Origin: Ophiura sarsii
Lineage: Eukaryota > Echinodermata > Ophiuroidea > Amphilepidida > Ophiuridae
Direction: 5' to 3'
Assembly: GCA_035610835.1 (NCBI GenBank)
Contig: CM069457.1
Location: 22,748,658-22,812,657, forward strand
DNA: 64,000 bases
In this document: one piece after another, positions 22,335 through 34,919 of the stretch
Position numbering within the stretch: the first letter of the stretch is position 1
How the letters are laid out: each line of letters opens with the position of its first letter
Made by a program: the position numbers and the translations under genes
Notes under the pieces: model-generated
What the model saw: only the letters and a program-made list of their open reading frames with translations
Databases searched by the model: none
Told to the model about the DNA's origin: nothing

Positions 22335-22935
22335 TTAGGGGGACTTACGGAAGTTTTTGACTTGATTTTTTTGAATTTTGTGAGTGCTGTAATTAGTGAA
22401 CTACTAATCAAATGCATTTAAAAGTATACATTTTGGAAAGATAATGGATCAGAGTATGATTTTTTTAATAACATCACAAAAAAAATCACTTTTTTGACCA
22501 AACAAAATTTAACAAAGCTAATAAAATTTAAAAAAATTGAGTAAAAAATTCCCAAATTGCTAGATTATGATGTATAGATACTAACTTAGTGACAATTTTA
22601 AAAAAAAAACACCTTTTGGAATTTTGACCATTTTCTTTCACTTTTTCTTCACTTTTTGTCAATATTTCAAAAACTATTAGATAAGGTTTGAAAAAAAAAA
22701 TAAGATTAGGTTTTAAAATAAAATTGTTCCTAACTTAGTGTCTTTACATCATAATCTAGCAATTTGGGAATATTTTACTCAAAATTATTTTTGTTAGTTT
22801 TGTTGAACTTTTTTTGGATTCTCTGACCTATTCGCTTTCCAAAAATGTATACTTTTTATACATTTGAGCCATAGTTCAATAATTACAGCACTCACAAAAT
22901 TCAAAAAGTGACCTCCCTGAGTCCTCCCTTAAGGT
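22335..22935. mobile_element. ~600-bp foldback element
   Basis: The arms share ttgaattttgtgagtgctgt (near 22371) with acagcactcacaaaattcaa (near 22885), and aattgctagattatgatgta (near 22556) with tacatcataatctagcaatt (near 22745), in inverted order. The spacer is poly-A/T. No coding capacity. Confidence 0.88.
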
Positions 22936-24209
22936 GACCTTTATATTGTGTTTGTACTATTCATTTTAAAGGAATTTGAATTACACACCCTCTTCAGACT
23001 ATGAGAAAAAACTGTTTATCAGTAGCATTTCAGTAGAGATGCAGCTACGGTGTCTTTATATCTTAAATAGACCTTGAACAATTAGTTCATGGTCCCTATT
23101 CCCCTATTTCAATGGGAGCAGGACTATCAGCTAATTGTTTATTGCATCAACAAGGATATCATGACACCGTGGCTGCAACTCTGATGACAGAGAGCTGATG
23201 AATAAGGGTTTTTCCTTATACTACCTTTAGGCCCAAAAAAAATATATGTTGTGTTGCCCTCAAGTACCAAAAATTTAAAATCGGGTCGGACGGTCGGATT
23301 TTTTTCTTTCTTTTTCAATTTTATTTTTACTCAATTTTCTTTATTTGGCTGAAAAATATATGTCAATATAACTAATGTTTCTAGTGTGACAATAGTCTAA
23401 AAACATTTATTTGGGCTTACTTATTTATTTCAAGCAAGAAATAGTAACATTTAGACACTTTTAATCAAATTTAAATCTAAAAAATAATTCCAAAAAAAAA
23501 AAATGCGACCTTAGTTTTTATGATTATAGGGTCGGTCGCTGAGGGCAGCACAACTTTTTTTTTTGCCTTACCAATTGCATTGATTTAGGTTAAATTAACA
23601 GAACCAAACATTTCATTCAAACTCAGCTAGCAATAACAAAGAATTCGTTTAATATCGGCTGAATATTAATTAGTTTTATTTCTACGTCGTATATTATCGT
23701 GATTATATTTTTTAATGAAAAATATCACGTTGTAATAAATGTTGTGAATATTGTACGTATACAAATAAATGTAATACTTTATCCGGAATAATGTTGTAAA
23801 CGAATTAATTATTGTTCATAAAGACATATATAATTTTAAGATGCAGCCCTTTATATTTTAAAATTATAATAAAATTGTAAAACCTTTTAGCATGATTTGT
23901 CATACTCGTAGATACAGGATTATACAAATTCATCCGCCATTTCTACAGGTTTTTTTCGTGTCCATGTTTTGCTCATAACAACAATTTGTTTCTTGATTTT
24001 GAGTTGTACGATTTCAACTGTTTTTAACACGACTCGACACGATTAAAAAACTCTAATAAACATTCACGGTTTTTGTATTCACGGTTTTCATTCATAATAA
24101 TTGTCATGACCTCGGACTAAGTTCAACTACCATGACTATTGTATCTGTGTATAGTTAATATTATGATACTATTGTGTTTTTATGTATAGGGAAGTGTGGT
24201 TGTACAGGG

Positions 24210-24480
24210 GTCAAAAAGTAACTTACCAAGAAATAAATACGCCATAAGTTGAAAAACATATAGCTCTAATATTCTTAAAAAAATTAAATCATGAAAATAT
24301 GTATAATCTTCCCCAATTTAATCTAAGATACCGAATGAGAAGAATTCATATACATTTATTATATTAAGTGTAGCCTAATATCAATAAAAAGAAATTGGAT
24401 TTATTCATAATGTTATTTTTATTTGGAAGTTTGGATCTATAATCGTTGAGCATATCTATCAAGTAAGTTACTTTTTAGCA
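24210..24480. repeat. Inverted repeat aaaaagtaacttac
   Basis: aaaaagtaacttac near 24214 and gtaagttactttt near 24461 form short inverted ends around an AT-rich interior. The surrounding 23590-25340 shows no gene. Confidence 0.5.
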
Positions 24481-25352
24481 CAGTATACGAACAGACCGCA
24501 TTTAAAAGCTGAAAAACCAAATGCTACATGAACTTGACCTCGGTACAAAGGGTGTGTAGTGCATACAATAAGTCATTGTTTAGTGTCTCAATAATAAGAA
24601 AATTTCCGTCTTAAATACGGCAACAACAAGGTGGAAGAACTACATAGGCTTAAGGTATCAACACACGCCTTATACAAATTAAAGTTGGGAATTGGTTCGA
24701 TATTGGGACGACGACAAGAGGTACATTATACAGGGTGTGTCAAAAAAGTGTCCCATGGGGAACCAAAATCAATTAAACCGTTGTAAGCCATATTACATGT
24801 AGTCCTCTATCGAATTCACTTGATGCCATTATATCCCACCACCTAATTGCCGGCATATGATCAATAATGGATAGAAAACAATTCTTATGACAAATTAAAG
24901 ATAGCTTAAAATGACTAATAGAAGTACTTCACGTCAATTGTTGATATTTGTCGTGGCTGCAACACGAAAAAAGAATAATGTGAAAATAAAAAAGTACTTT
25001 TGGGGGTTGCAACTCCATCTATAATCGAGCGTGCAATATCTCAAATTAAAGGGGACAAATTTCTCAACAACTTAATAATTTCACGTGTTCATATAGGATT
25101 TATACATTTGTTATGACTGTACGTTCGTTTACTGTTACTTTAACATGGGACATTAGTTTCTAATTTGCAAAATGTTGGAAAACGTAAAGCACAGATCGAA
25201 ACGTGGTATTTTGCATGCATAGGGTAGGGTGTTAGTGTTTGAAATGTGTAAACAAGTGTCGTAGATGTTGGTGAGTTGGTAATTGCATGCCCCTCGTCTT
25301 TTTTGAGAGTAGACTGTCCTCTATTAATGTAAGTATTTCTAATCTGACATGT

Positions 25353-25635
25353 ACGAGGGGCATTCAATAAATACCTGCAACCATTGAAAATCTCTGAACC
25401 GTGACACGTGTCAGTAAAATAAGCTTATGATTCTTAAACTGTAAGTCTTACTCTTTTCTCACAGAAATTTTCGAACACGTAGGTCATTTTTATCATTACA
25501 TTTCAGCACTGTGAATACCGTGATCTCAGGGCACTGGTTAGGGAATTAAATGTTACAATGGCGGGAAATTTGAAAGACAAGTGTCATAGTTCAGAGATTT
25601 TCAATGGTTACAGGTATTTATTGAATGCCCCTCGT
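25353..25635. mobile_element. mariner-like MITE
   Basis: Inverted termini of about 47 bp with one mismatch visible (acgaggggcattcaataaat ... cattgaaaatctctgaac). The acgagggg(c)attcaata start is the style of mariner inverted repeats. 283 bp, no transposase. Confidence 0.82.
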
Positions 25636-26518
25636 GTTATACTTTCCACCATTGATTTGTCAAAAGAAAATCATCCTTTCTACTATTTCTATGAATAATT
25701 CTGATAAATCTACACCAATTAAATATTGCAATTGTTTTATACAAACAAAAATACATATCAAAATCAGAATCCGAATCCGAATCGGATCAACTGGTATTTT
25801 GCTTTGAGTTGGGTTGATATTGTGAGATTTTAACTCATACACGCACCCGAAAATCTCTCCAGTTACTCAAACTTTGTAAGGTCATTGGCCATAATAAGTG
25901 ATTGAGTGCACATTTCTGTTTGTATATATAAAAGTATTTTTGAGGGGAAAAAACCCGCGACAAAAACGTCACAGTTGCTCGTGTTACATATGCCCAGCGG
26001 TTGTATGTTAACAGTTGCAGGTTGTTATGTCATGTATGTTGTAGCCTACTCTGATCTGACGGCTGGCTGCTAACAACACCGGCTAACAACCCCTAACAAC
26101 ACTCGATCCGTCACCTCTCGCGTGGTAAGGCCGAGGTAAGGCTTCAAACAATGAACATTCTTTTACATTTGGTGGATACGTGGGAGATCTTGATCATAGT
26201 TTTTAACGAAATTTGGTGATTAAACATGACCATCATATTTTGTATTTTGTTTGTAAATATCTCAGTGAACTGAATGTTTGCCTAAAAATTACTCAAGGAA
26301 AAAAATGAAATAGGCCTACATTGATACATTAAAATTGTCTTTTTCGAGTGCGTGAAGCGGCCAAAATGGTTGACTTTTTTGTTGATCCCCCTATTAACTT
26401 CCATTTTGTTGTGATCCCCTTTTCCAGGACTTGTTTCTGAAGTATTTATGAACACCCCCTAACACTAAAAAAATTGTTGCAATACACAATTGGGCTTCTA
26501 TCATTGCTTAGTGTGTGA

Positions 26519-26830
26519 TTAAGCAGTGAAACTGTGTGTGTACTCCTATTCGATACCTGTTACCCAATCATCCAGATACCTGATTGGTTCAGATAGCACA
26601 CTGGATATTACAAATCAATGGTATCCCATATTCTAGTCCAACATTTTTGTCGTTAGTATTGGTCATTGAAACAATCATAACTTCAAAACTACCCACTCGA
26701 ATTTTATGGATGAGGTATCCAGCCAAATGTTTCAGATTATTGGTACCGATTATTGATTTTGGATTAGCCAACATCAAAGCACCTGGTCAAGATCTTTTTG
26801 CGTTAGGTGTATATAGAACAATATAGACAT
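26519..26830 (+). mobile_element. Diverged arm of the cacctagcacataaag foldback family
   Basis: Shares order and sequence (gcacactg..., cattgaaa..., ataact..., atgaggtat..., ggtaccgattat, aaagcacctg, ttaggtgtatat) with the right arm of the element at 37639-38281, at clearly lower identity. No left arm seen. Confidence 0.65.
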
Positions 26831-29800
26831 CGTGAGAAGACTCAAATGCCAGGCTTCAGCACCCAGGGGCCGAGGTAGGGGAAGAGGAAGGCGGTCTTCT
26901 CCACCCCACCGTACCCTAATGATCAGAAGTCACAAACTGGTCCAAAAAAAATGTTTCACTTCTAATAATGTTGAGAAATGCACCAAATCTGATTAAACGG
27001 GACAAAACTTAAGTTTTACATACTTAATGACCCCCAAACTATATATTGTTGGAAAGCTTATGATTCAAGGTTTTTTATTTTTGCAAAAAAGAATCAATCA
27101 AATTATACAGGGTGTGTAAAATGTGTATAGGGTGGAACATTAAAAAAGTTGATCGTTTTTGCTCCTCACAAAATATTTTGATAGTTTGTACAATTAGGGT
27201 TTAGCTGAAGATAGTCACCAAAATCAGAACAACCGCAGAAGGTGCTACCAAATTTGCTAAGAATCACTTGCCCAAAATGTTCACAGGAAAAGTACAGGGT
27301 GTCTAAAATTATGATGAAATAATGCATAAAATGAAGGTTTGTATATAATATTCTATGAAATTAAGTTAGCATGGACTATTTAATTTAAAAGAAAATGGTT
27401 ATCAAAATGAATTACACGAATATCGCTAAAGTTAATTTTATTTTAAATACAGGGTGGTCCAAAATAGGTCTAAATAGCAAATTTTTCATAAATCTATGAA
27501 CAATTCTGTGAAGAAACACTTCTGGCTTTTTTAGTTAAATGTTTTACTACCCAGGGTAGAAAAGGACCCAAGAGTCACACAAATGAAATAGAGAGACTGC
27601 GATTTGGCCATTGTTTAATCAATAAAATGAATACTGTGTATTTTTTACATTAAAACACTCCCTGAATTGAACATCATATTCTAGTAGAGAATGTCTAGAT
27701 AACAATTCAATATTATTATTCATAGTAGCAGGCACATGTTATTAACACATATGAGAAGTTTGAAAACTTTCCTATGTATAATTTTAAAATGGCAGCAATT
27801 TCAAAAGTTCTAGTTTTCCACTATTTTGTGTAGAAACCTATGGGCGCCTCGTCCACCGGCTCCTCATCCACCGATCCCACCCTTGACTCACTCGACGTTT
27901 AGATTGATAACTTCACTGTTGCTAAACATGTGGCTTTAATTCCTTTTTTTATTCGGTAGCTGGATAAATTGTCTTTAATATGATACCAAAAATGTTATGT
28001 TTTTTTGACAACTTCTATTTAAAATAGAGACACGTATCACGATTTTAAGGATTTTTTAAAACGATCCCACCTTATTTGATATACCTATTAGTGACCTGTG
28101 ACCTACTCCCATGGGTGAGCAGACCGCATTTCAAAATGAGATTGTACTGTAAACCTCTGCTACATTCAAACGACAGAAGAACGCCATTCGTCACGCAAGT
28201 TGGACGTATAACGAGCGCCATAGTCGCAGCGGCAATCAATAACGTCTCCTGAGTCCTGACAGCTCAGTAACAGCATAAGGACGGGAGAGAGACGTATTAA
28301 GCGCAATAAGGTCGGGAGGAGAGACACATACAGCGTGTTTTTATTAAGCAAACCGGCTTTTACCCGTCTTATAAAAAGCAGGATAAAAGCCGGTTGCTCG
28401 TGTGAGAGACGTGTTTTTATTGCAGTTCGATAAACAAACTTGCCGGCTGCCACTGACCTCATTATAATAAATGCCAGCGAAAGGTCATACACATCTGTTT
28501 GCATTTAATTGTCAGGTGATCGTGAATCGTGTGCCCACTTCCGCTTTCCACCGGCAAACGCGCTGAGCAGGAACCGTGCATGTTTATACTGACGAAAGAC
28601 TGCTTTTCCTAACCGGTTTCAACCGCTATTATCCTTGGTTTCGAAGGATAAAAGGCATCTAAAATCCAGGAGAAATAAACCGGTATGAGCGGGCAAATGC
28701 CGGTGGTGGTGTGTTTTTACTGGGGGATTTTAATCCGTTAGCAGTCATATGCCTGCTTTTTTTCTTCAGTAAAAACACGCTGAATGTGAGAACCTCATTG
28801 CAGTCGCAGAGGACAAGTAGTTTGTATGCGTCCTTGCGCCACCACGGCGACACTACTGAGTCATTACAGCGATTGTTCTGTGCACACCCAAAACAAGTTC
28901 GGTGTATTGGCGCTCAGGGCGACCATGGGGACCCTCTAACGACAATCTAACGTCCTAGCCAGTTCCCACTGCGTCACCGATGCGTTCCTGGAGACCTGAC
29001 TGTGCTTGGTTTGGCGTGTTGATAAATGTACAGCGTTGTGCAAGCGCCAGCCTGATCGCGGCAGAATGTGAAAGGGTTTTAGTGACCTTGATTTAAAAAT
29101 TGATAACTTCGGATAGTTTTTCGCGCTCTCACTGCATGTTATTCAAATTCTGATATTTTTTCAGCGCAGTATACAATCGCTGTCCTGATCGCCGTAGGTG
29201 TGACAGGACCATAAATAAATAATATGAAAGCGACCAAATCTGAAGCGATAAATGTACACAAATTGATAGAGTCCGTATGAAAGAATCGATCGGTTGGTTG
29301 CTAAATCTAAATATTTATTTGCTGAACAGCACTGGGCTTTAAAACGATATTTCGTGTGCCCTTGGTTTCTATTGTAAATAGCAAACGTTCGGCTAGACTT
29401 TATTAACAAAACACTAACACAGGCTAGACAAAGTCATTTCTTCGCAAACTGCTCAACCTTGCAACCTTGGTCATTCCATGGGCAATAAAACGTGACAAAA
29501 AAGTACGAATTTCAACGTTATTTTATCCCCCCAAAAATGTTGAAAAGCATCTCGGAAAAAACCTGTTTTGAGAATGTGTCATGAGCTATTTACAATTCAT
29601 TGATCAATGGAATATACACAATTTTAGAACCTCTCCAATACAATATCGCGATTTTCTTTCTTTCAGTTATATTTCAGCATGTTCAATCCCTTGAAGGCAA
29701 AGTGTGTTTTGCTAGAATAACACTACGTTCAATATTGGCGTATTTCTTACAATAATCACTCTCTTTTACGTGTAACTTAAGATTGCATTTCAAGTTGACG

Positions 29801-30340
29801 TACTGTAACACTTGTGTCGGCGGAATCGGGCTAAATACTCTTTTACAAGCGTTCTTTTATTTGCTTAATAGTCATAATTGGTTTAAACCGTTTCTAAAGA
29901 TTTCCAAGGATCTGATTACAAGGTTCGTGGTAATTTAAATGCACCGATTTTTTTTGCGGTGAGGTTATTTGATTTGGCAAGAATATCGGCTCCAGTGCGA
30001 GTTGTGCGTGTGAGTTGCCGATGCTAAGAGTTGCATGTTTGAGTTGTGAGTTGGGGTTTGAAATGTTCAGACAATGTGTAAAATTCAACAATGGCGTAAC
30101 TAGGTTTTTCATATTGGGGGCTAGGTCTGAAAGTGAACCGACACAAGATCAATGTTACTAACGTAATATTTTCGACTATACACTTATTTTGGCTTTAAAT
30201 AAGCTTGAACCCCAAAATATTTTATTTGGGGGACACATGCGCGCGTAGTGCGCGAAATTGTGTCATCTGTGAACTTTAGGCCATCATAATTCCTCTTGTC
30301 AAATGAACCGACAGTGCCAATCTCAACCGACACGACGTCA
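26831..30340. other. Intergenic DNA with short ACAGGGTG repeats; no recognised gene
   Basis: acagggtg-type ends occur at 27107, 27294 and 27449. 28140-29150 is more GC-rich than its surroundings and contains the hairpin ccggcttttaccc/aaaagccgg near 28350-28395. A minus-strand ORF of 112 codons at 28166-28504 has no recognisable motif. 30345-30366 is a G run. Confidence 0.45.
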
Positions 30341-30650
30341 ATATTGGGGGGGGGGGGGGGGGGGGGCACAACTCGCATCTGACAAATTGCAAAATGTAAC
30401 TCGTAAACTCGTTAATTAGTTACGTATCTTCGTCGCAATTTGCACCACATACCCTGAACATTATCCAAACATGACTCCGGGCTATTATGTTTTACTTTGC
30501 GAGAATTGTCAACGGGACCTTTGTAATGAACGTTTTATGTGAATGGTGATCACATAGGACCAATTGACACTGTTAAAATAACCAGAACCTACATATCGAG
30601 AGGTTGATGACACAAGACGCTATATGTCATAGCTGCCACTTGCATGATAT

Positions 30651-31188
30651 ACACCTAGCACATAAAGTCCCTGCTCAGGTGCTTTGAGGTTGACTAATTC
30701 ACAATATATAATCGGTACCAAAAATCTGAGATATACATTAAATGAGCAAATTTCTTCTCCGCAGTTTGATACCTCATTCAATAAAATCGAATGGATACTT
30801 TTAAAGTTATGTCGATTTCAATGACCGCGGATGCAACAGAAAAGTGGCACTAGGTATAGGAATCATTGATTTGTGTGTGATAACTGTGTGCTATCTGAAC
30901 GTGACAGATGAATGGGTCTTTAGTGATAACCGCAATGTGCGGGACAAAGGGTGTATCTGGCTGTGAAGAATACAAGTCTTAGCTGATAAGCTGTGAGTTT
31001 TTCAGTGCGTAAATCCATAGACGGGTAAAACATTGATTTTTACCGTCTATGGTAAATCACACACAAATCAATGATTTCCTATACCTAGTGCCACCTTTCT
31101 GTTGCATCCGCGGTCATTGAAATCGACATAACTTTAAAAGTATCCATTCGATTTTATTGAATGAGGAACCTTAATGTGCTAGGTGTAT
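30651..31188 (-). mobile_element. cacctagcacataaag foldback, copy A
   Basis: Left arm acacctagcacataaagtcc... through cggatgcaacagaaaagtgg; right arm its inverse, truncated near 31170 before gtgctaggtgtat. The unique middle (about 190 bp, accgcaatgtgcgggac) runs opposite to copy B, so the copies are inserted in opposite orientation. Confidence 0.88.
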
Positions 31189-31284
31189 GTATGGAGCTTA
31201 TTGCTTACCGAGCAATTGTATTGGTATAAACTTAAATGTAACCTATCGGAATAGCTATAGGATAATATTGATGAGCTACATTCC

Positions 31285-31680
31285 CTTCGCGTGGGGAGCG
31301 TGTTGGCGCAGCGAATTGTTCCCTCGCCTTGCACCAATGAAACCCGGGTCAATTCTGTGCACGACCGCGGGCTTTATGTGCATTTGGTTTATCACGATCC
31401 ACGCACGCTTTCGCAGGTTTTCTCCGGGTACTCCGGTTTCCTCCTGCTTTCAAAATCAGTGCTCAGTTGTTTCGGTTATCAAAAACTTCCTTGACCCAAT
31501 GGTATTTGGGGAGCTGCATTGAAAAATGGTTGATGTTACCATCTAAGTGCGGATAGGTTTGCGCCTGAATTGATGCGATCCGATTGTGATGATTCACCAG
31601 CAGCGAAATTACAGCGCTTTGAACATGTTGAACCCTTTGGAAAAGGCGCTATATAAATCCAGTCACTATTATTATTCGCG
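31285..31680 (+). mobile_element. SINE with ...GGCGCTATATAAATCCAGTCA tail
   Basis: It contains ttctccgggtactccggttt and ends aaaaggcgctatataaat followed by attattatt, the tail type shared with SINEs at 15905-16260 and 56425-56470. The head (gtgttggcgcagcg) is only weakly tRNA-like. Confidence 0.75.
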
Positions 31681-32094
31681 CATGTCGGCGCTCGAGGGCT
31701 GGTGCATAAATGCAATGCCTCAAGCGATTATTAAACACGAATCAATTAGCAAATCAATTGCTAAATCAATAGGCAAATCAATTATCTATCATTAACTTCG
31801 AGAGATATATCTTAACGTTGTCTTAAATCATAATATTAATGTAATATGAAATGTTAACGATAGAGAATAATTATTACACCTCGTACAATGTACGTATTAA
31901 TAAGGGTATTCTCTTTTTTATTGGTTCATTTTTAACAAAGTAAGAAAAATTAAAAAAAAGCCTGCCGGATGTTTCTTTGCTTTATATTATAAGCCCACTA
32001 CTACTAAACCAAAGGTGTGGAATTTATTACTACTTCACTTAATTCATAACAGTCCCCCGAATCAATTCTGGAGCCTATAGATAGTAGGCCTACG

Positions 32095-32400
32095 TAAATA
32101 TTGAACGGGTCGCGATACGAGATTTTGGGGTCGCGGTATGAGATTTAGGGTGATACGTGATTTCGGGGTCGCGATACGACTCGAGGGCGCAACACGAAAG
32201 TATATCAATTAAGTTTCGTAGTACGTTATACTAGCCCAAATCTCGTATCGCGGCCTGAAATCTCGTCTCGCGTGTTTCGTATCGCGACCCAAAATTTCGC
32301 GTAAGAGATTTATACCGCAACATTTCGGGTCACGATACGAGAAAAGCGAGTCGAAGGCGCAACACGAAATGATACCAATAAAGCTTCGTACATATCCAAT
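32095..32400. repeat. CpG-rich repeat of TCGCGATACGAGA motifs
   Basis: gggtcgcgatacgaga-like words occur about nine times on both strands, and a direct repeat ggcgcaacacgaaa...ttcgta sits at about 32187 and 32357. CpG density is far above the surrounding AT-rich DNA. No ORF. Confidence 0.75.
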
Positions 32401-32407
32401 ATATATA

Positions 32408-33168
32408 TATAGGTTTTCCCAGTTAGTTTAACACTTTTTTCATTATATTTCATATCTCGTTAAGTTAGAATTCGTCCCCAAAATCTGACTTTCGCATTTT
32501 GTTAGATAAATTTCGTCAATGAGCATTATATTTCAAAGTATGACCATTTCATTTAATTCATTGGTCATTTCTTTTCGTCAAGGAAGGATTGAATTCGTAT
32601 CACCTGATGGGTAGCGGGTCTATGCACAAATATAATTCGTCTTTGTTCATTATTTTTAATACTTTAATCACATATATTCGTCCTACATATTATTGCAGGT
32701 TAGATTTGAACCACCGACATGTTTTCTTTTGCCTTGTTGATTCAGATCGCGAAATACTCATGAATCATATGAAATAAAAGAAAAAAAGAACGAACAAGAA
32801 AGAAAGAAAGAAAGAAAGAAGAAAAAAACCCCAAAAAACCCGTATAGGCCTATAGCTGGATTTTACATGCTTCTAGGCAGGACGTTCCACATGGGACGAA
32901 ATAAAGTGAACTTAATATGAAACTATTTGATCAAAGACGAAATAAATGTATACATTAGTAGGTTACCGCTGTATCAGACGAAATGGAAGTGTGTTAGGAC
33001 GAAATAAAATGAACATTAAATGAAATTCATTGCGCAAAATATGAATATACTTGACCAAAGACGAAATTTACTTTAACAAATGCAACCTTCAAAATTTTGG
33101 GACGAATTCAAACTTAACGAGATATGAAATATAATGAATAAAGTGTTAAACTAACTGGGAAAACCTAT
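32408..33168. mobile_element. ~760-bp foldback element
   Basis: The left end ggttttcccagttagtttaa is the inverse of the right end ttaaactaactgggaaaacc; the match continues inward (atttcatatctcgttaagtt against acttaacgagatatgaaat) for about 70 bp. A gaaa microsatellite lies at 32790-32822. Confidence 0.9.
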
Positions 33169-33170
33169 AG

Positions 33171-34830
33171 TATGAATGTGACGTCAGAGTGTTTTCCAGT
33201 GAAGTGCCTCGGCGTCTCAATATTGGTGATTTAGGCACTATTGTTTGTGATTGTGCGAGAATACGGTTATCGCTATAGAATATAACACTAGCCTACGCTC
33301 ACATAATTACGTTCTGATGTCCTGTTCTTCGCTTTTTATGTGATAAAATTGTAGTCACCTGTAGTCATCTGTTTGTGTACGTGTTTGGTAGTTCAGACAC
33401 TTTAACCTACTTAGTATGAACGTGACTAGTGTGATTCCAGTACTTCCAGGGGCCTATACTATTGTTACGATGTGCCAATATGCTTTGGTCGCACGAGAAT
33501 ACAAACACGTCATCGATATAACATACAAGTTCGATACACTGTAGTTGTTTGTGAACGTGTTTGGTGCTGATTGTGATGTTAATTTTATTTATAACATCTC
33601 ATACATCTCTCTAATACTAGGTTAGACCAGTTGAGTTTCCTTGAATTAATATTTGTCATCTAGGTATTTCCATACTTTGTATTTAGGCCGCGATGATTCG
33701 ACCCGGCAACCCCTTCCCGCCGCGCTCAAATTCTAATTTCTTGTGCGTGGGCAGTTCCGGTCTTCTCTCTCCGCATGATATACATGTACATTACATCGAT
33801 AAACGCAAACAGTCAGATTTAGGCCATGATAATTGTTGATAAGATGTTTTCAGTTTTCATGACAACAGGTGAGTCTTCTTAATTGTTAATATTACTTAGA
33901 AGATCAGATTGATGCTTATTAGCTTAGGTTTATTTTAGTCAAGATGCTGAGTGTAAAATTTCACTACGTAAGTTGAACATGATTTAATAAAAGATTACAT
34001 TATATGTAAAGTAAACTTTTTAGCGTTGTCCTTGGATTTTTCTAGCGTATATTGGCGCTATATCTCCGTCAGGCGAGTACATACAATTCCCCCATTTACA
34101 CCGTAGGTAATTTTAAGCACGTAATTATTTGATTTCGCTTTTACGAGAAAATTAAATTCCCACAACTACAAACCATTTCTTCTCTTAATAATGAGAAAAG
34201 AGACGACATATCTTTTCTTATGATGCTAATGTTACTATGAATGCCAGATACTGATCCTGCCACATAAGCCCGGGGGGTACTCGGATTTGGTTTGGTCGGG
34301 GGTGTGCCGCTGGAGATTCAAAACCCATACCCATTTTTAGGGGTGATTTTGGAAAAATCGGTACCCATTTTTAGGGGTTTTGCTTCATTTTAGACCAAAT
34401 TTTCGCAAATTATCGGGAAAATAGACCTATTTTCTGCAAATTTTTGCGAAAATAGACCTAATTTTGGCAAATTTTCACGAAAATAGACAAACATTTCGCA
34501 AAAATAGACCCATTTGTAAAAAGTGACCCCATTATTAGGGATTTTCAGCACAAAATCATACCCCATGTTTAGGGATTTCGTGCCCAAAAAGCTACCCATT
34601 AGAGCGGCACACCCCCGTATACCGTCTTAGGCGAGTACCCCCCCCCCCCCCGAGCACATAAGTACAAACGTGACTCAGTTAATAGTTTATAGACTTGGCA
34701 GCGTAAAAATGTCGGGCAAAGTCCCATTGGTCAAACGAGAATACGCGTCATCAATATGATGTCACGTCCTTCGCTTCAAATGTGGTATACTTGGTCCCCT
34801 GTAGTTGTTTGTGGACATGTTTGGTTTATA
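33171..34830 (+). repeat. Three diverged copies of a ~170-240-bp repeat
   Basis: Segments at 33171-33400, 33414-33570 and 34665-34830 share the order atgaacgtgac, cgagaatac, cgtcatc, and gtagttgtttgtg...gtgtttggt. Copies two and three are separated by unrelated DNA that includes the homopolymer-bounded element. Confidence 0.6.
34269..34654. mobile_element. G/C-homopolymer-bounded element, copy 2
   Basis: 386 bp flanked by the 8-bp direct repeat cacataag (34261-34268 and 34655-34662). It is the inverse of copy 1: ggtactcggatttggtttgg at the left, cgtcttaggcgagtac then C14 at the right. The interior has four or five tandem ttttcgc(g)aaaatagacc motifs. Confidence 0.92.
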
Positions 34831-34852
34831 TACAAACATGTAGTTAATTTAA

Positions 34853-34917
34853 GGTTGGTGACTGCGTACGGACTTTTCAAACAAGAACCTTAGAATAGTC
34901 CGTACAAAGTCACCAAT
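34853..34917. repeat. Hairpin gttggtgactgcgtacgga
   Basis: ggttggtgactgcgtacggac at the left pairs with gtccgtacaaagtcaccaat at the right around a 23-base loop. It could be the remnant of a small inverted-repeat element. Confidence 0.6.
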
Positions 34918-34919
34918 CT

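Noticed and set aside
26584..26826. Plus-strand ORF of 80 codons
   Set aside because: Lies in a diverged arm of the cacctagcacataaag foldback family.
28166..28504. Minus-strand ORF of 112 codons in a GC-richer patch
   Set aside because: No motif, no splice partners, and the patch contains hairpins typical of repeats.
33823..33870. Possible first coding exon ATG ATA ATT GTT GAT ... with donor gtgagt
   Set aside because: Short, no partner exon in phase found, and nothing recognisable downstream.
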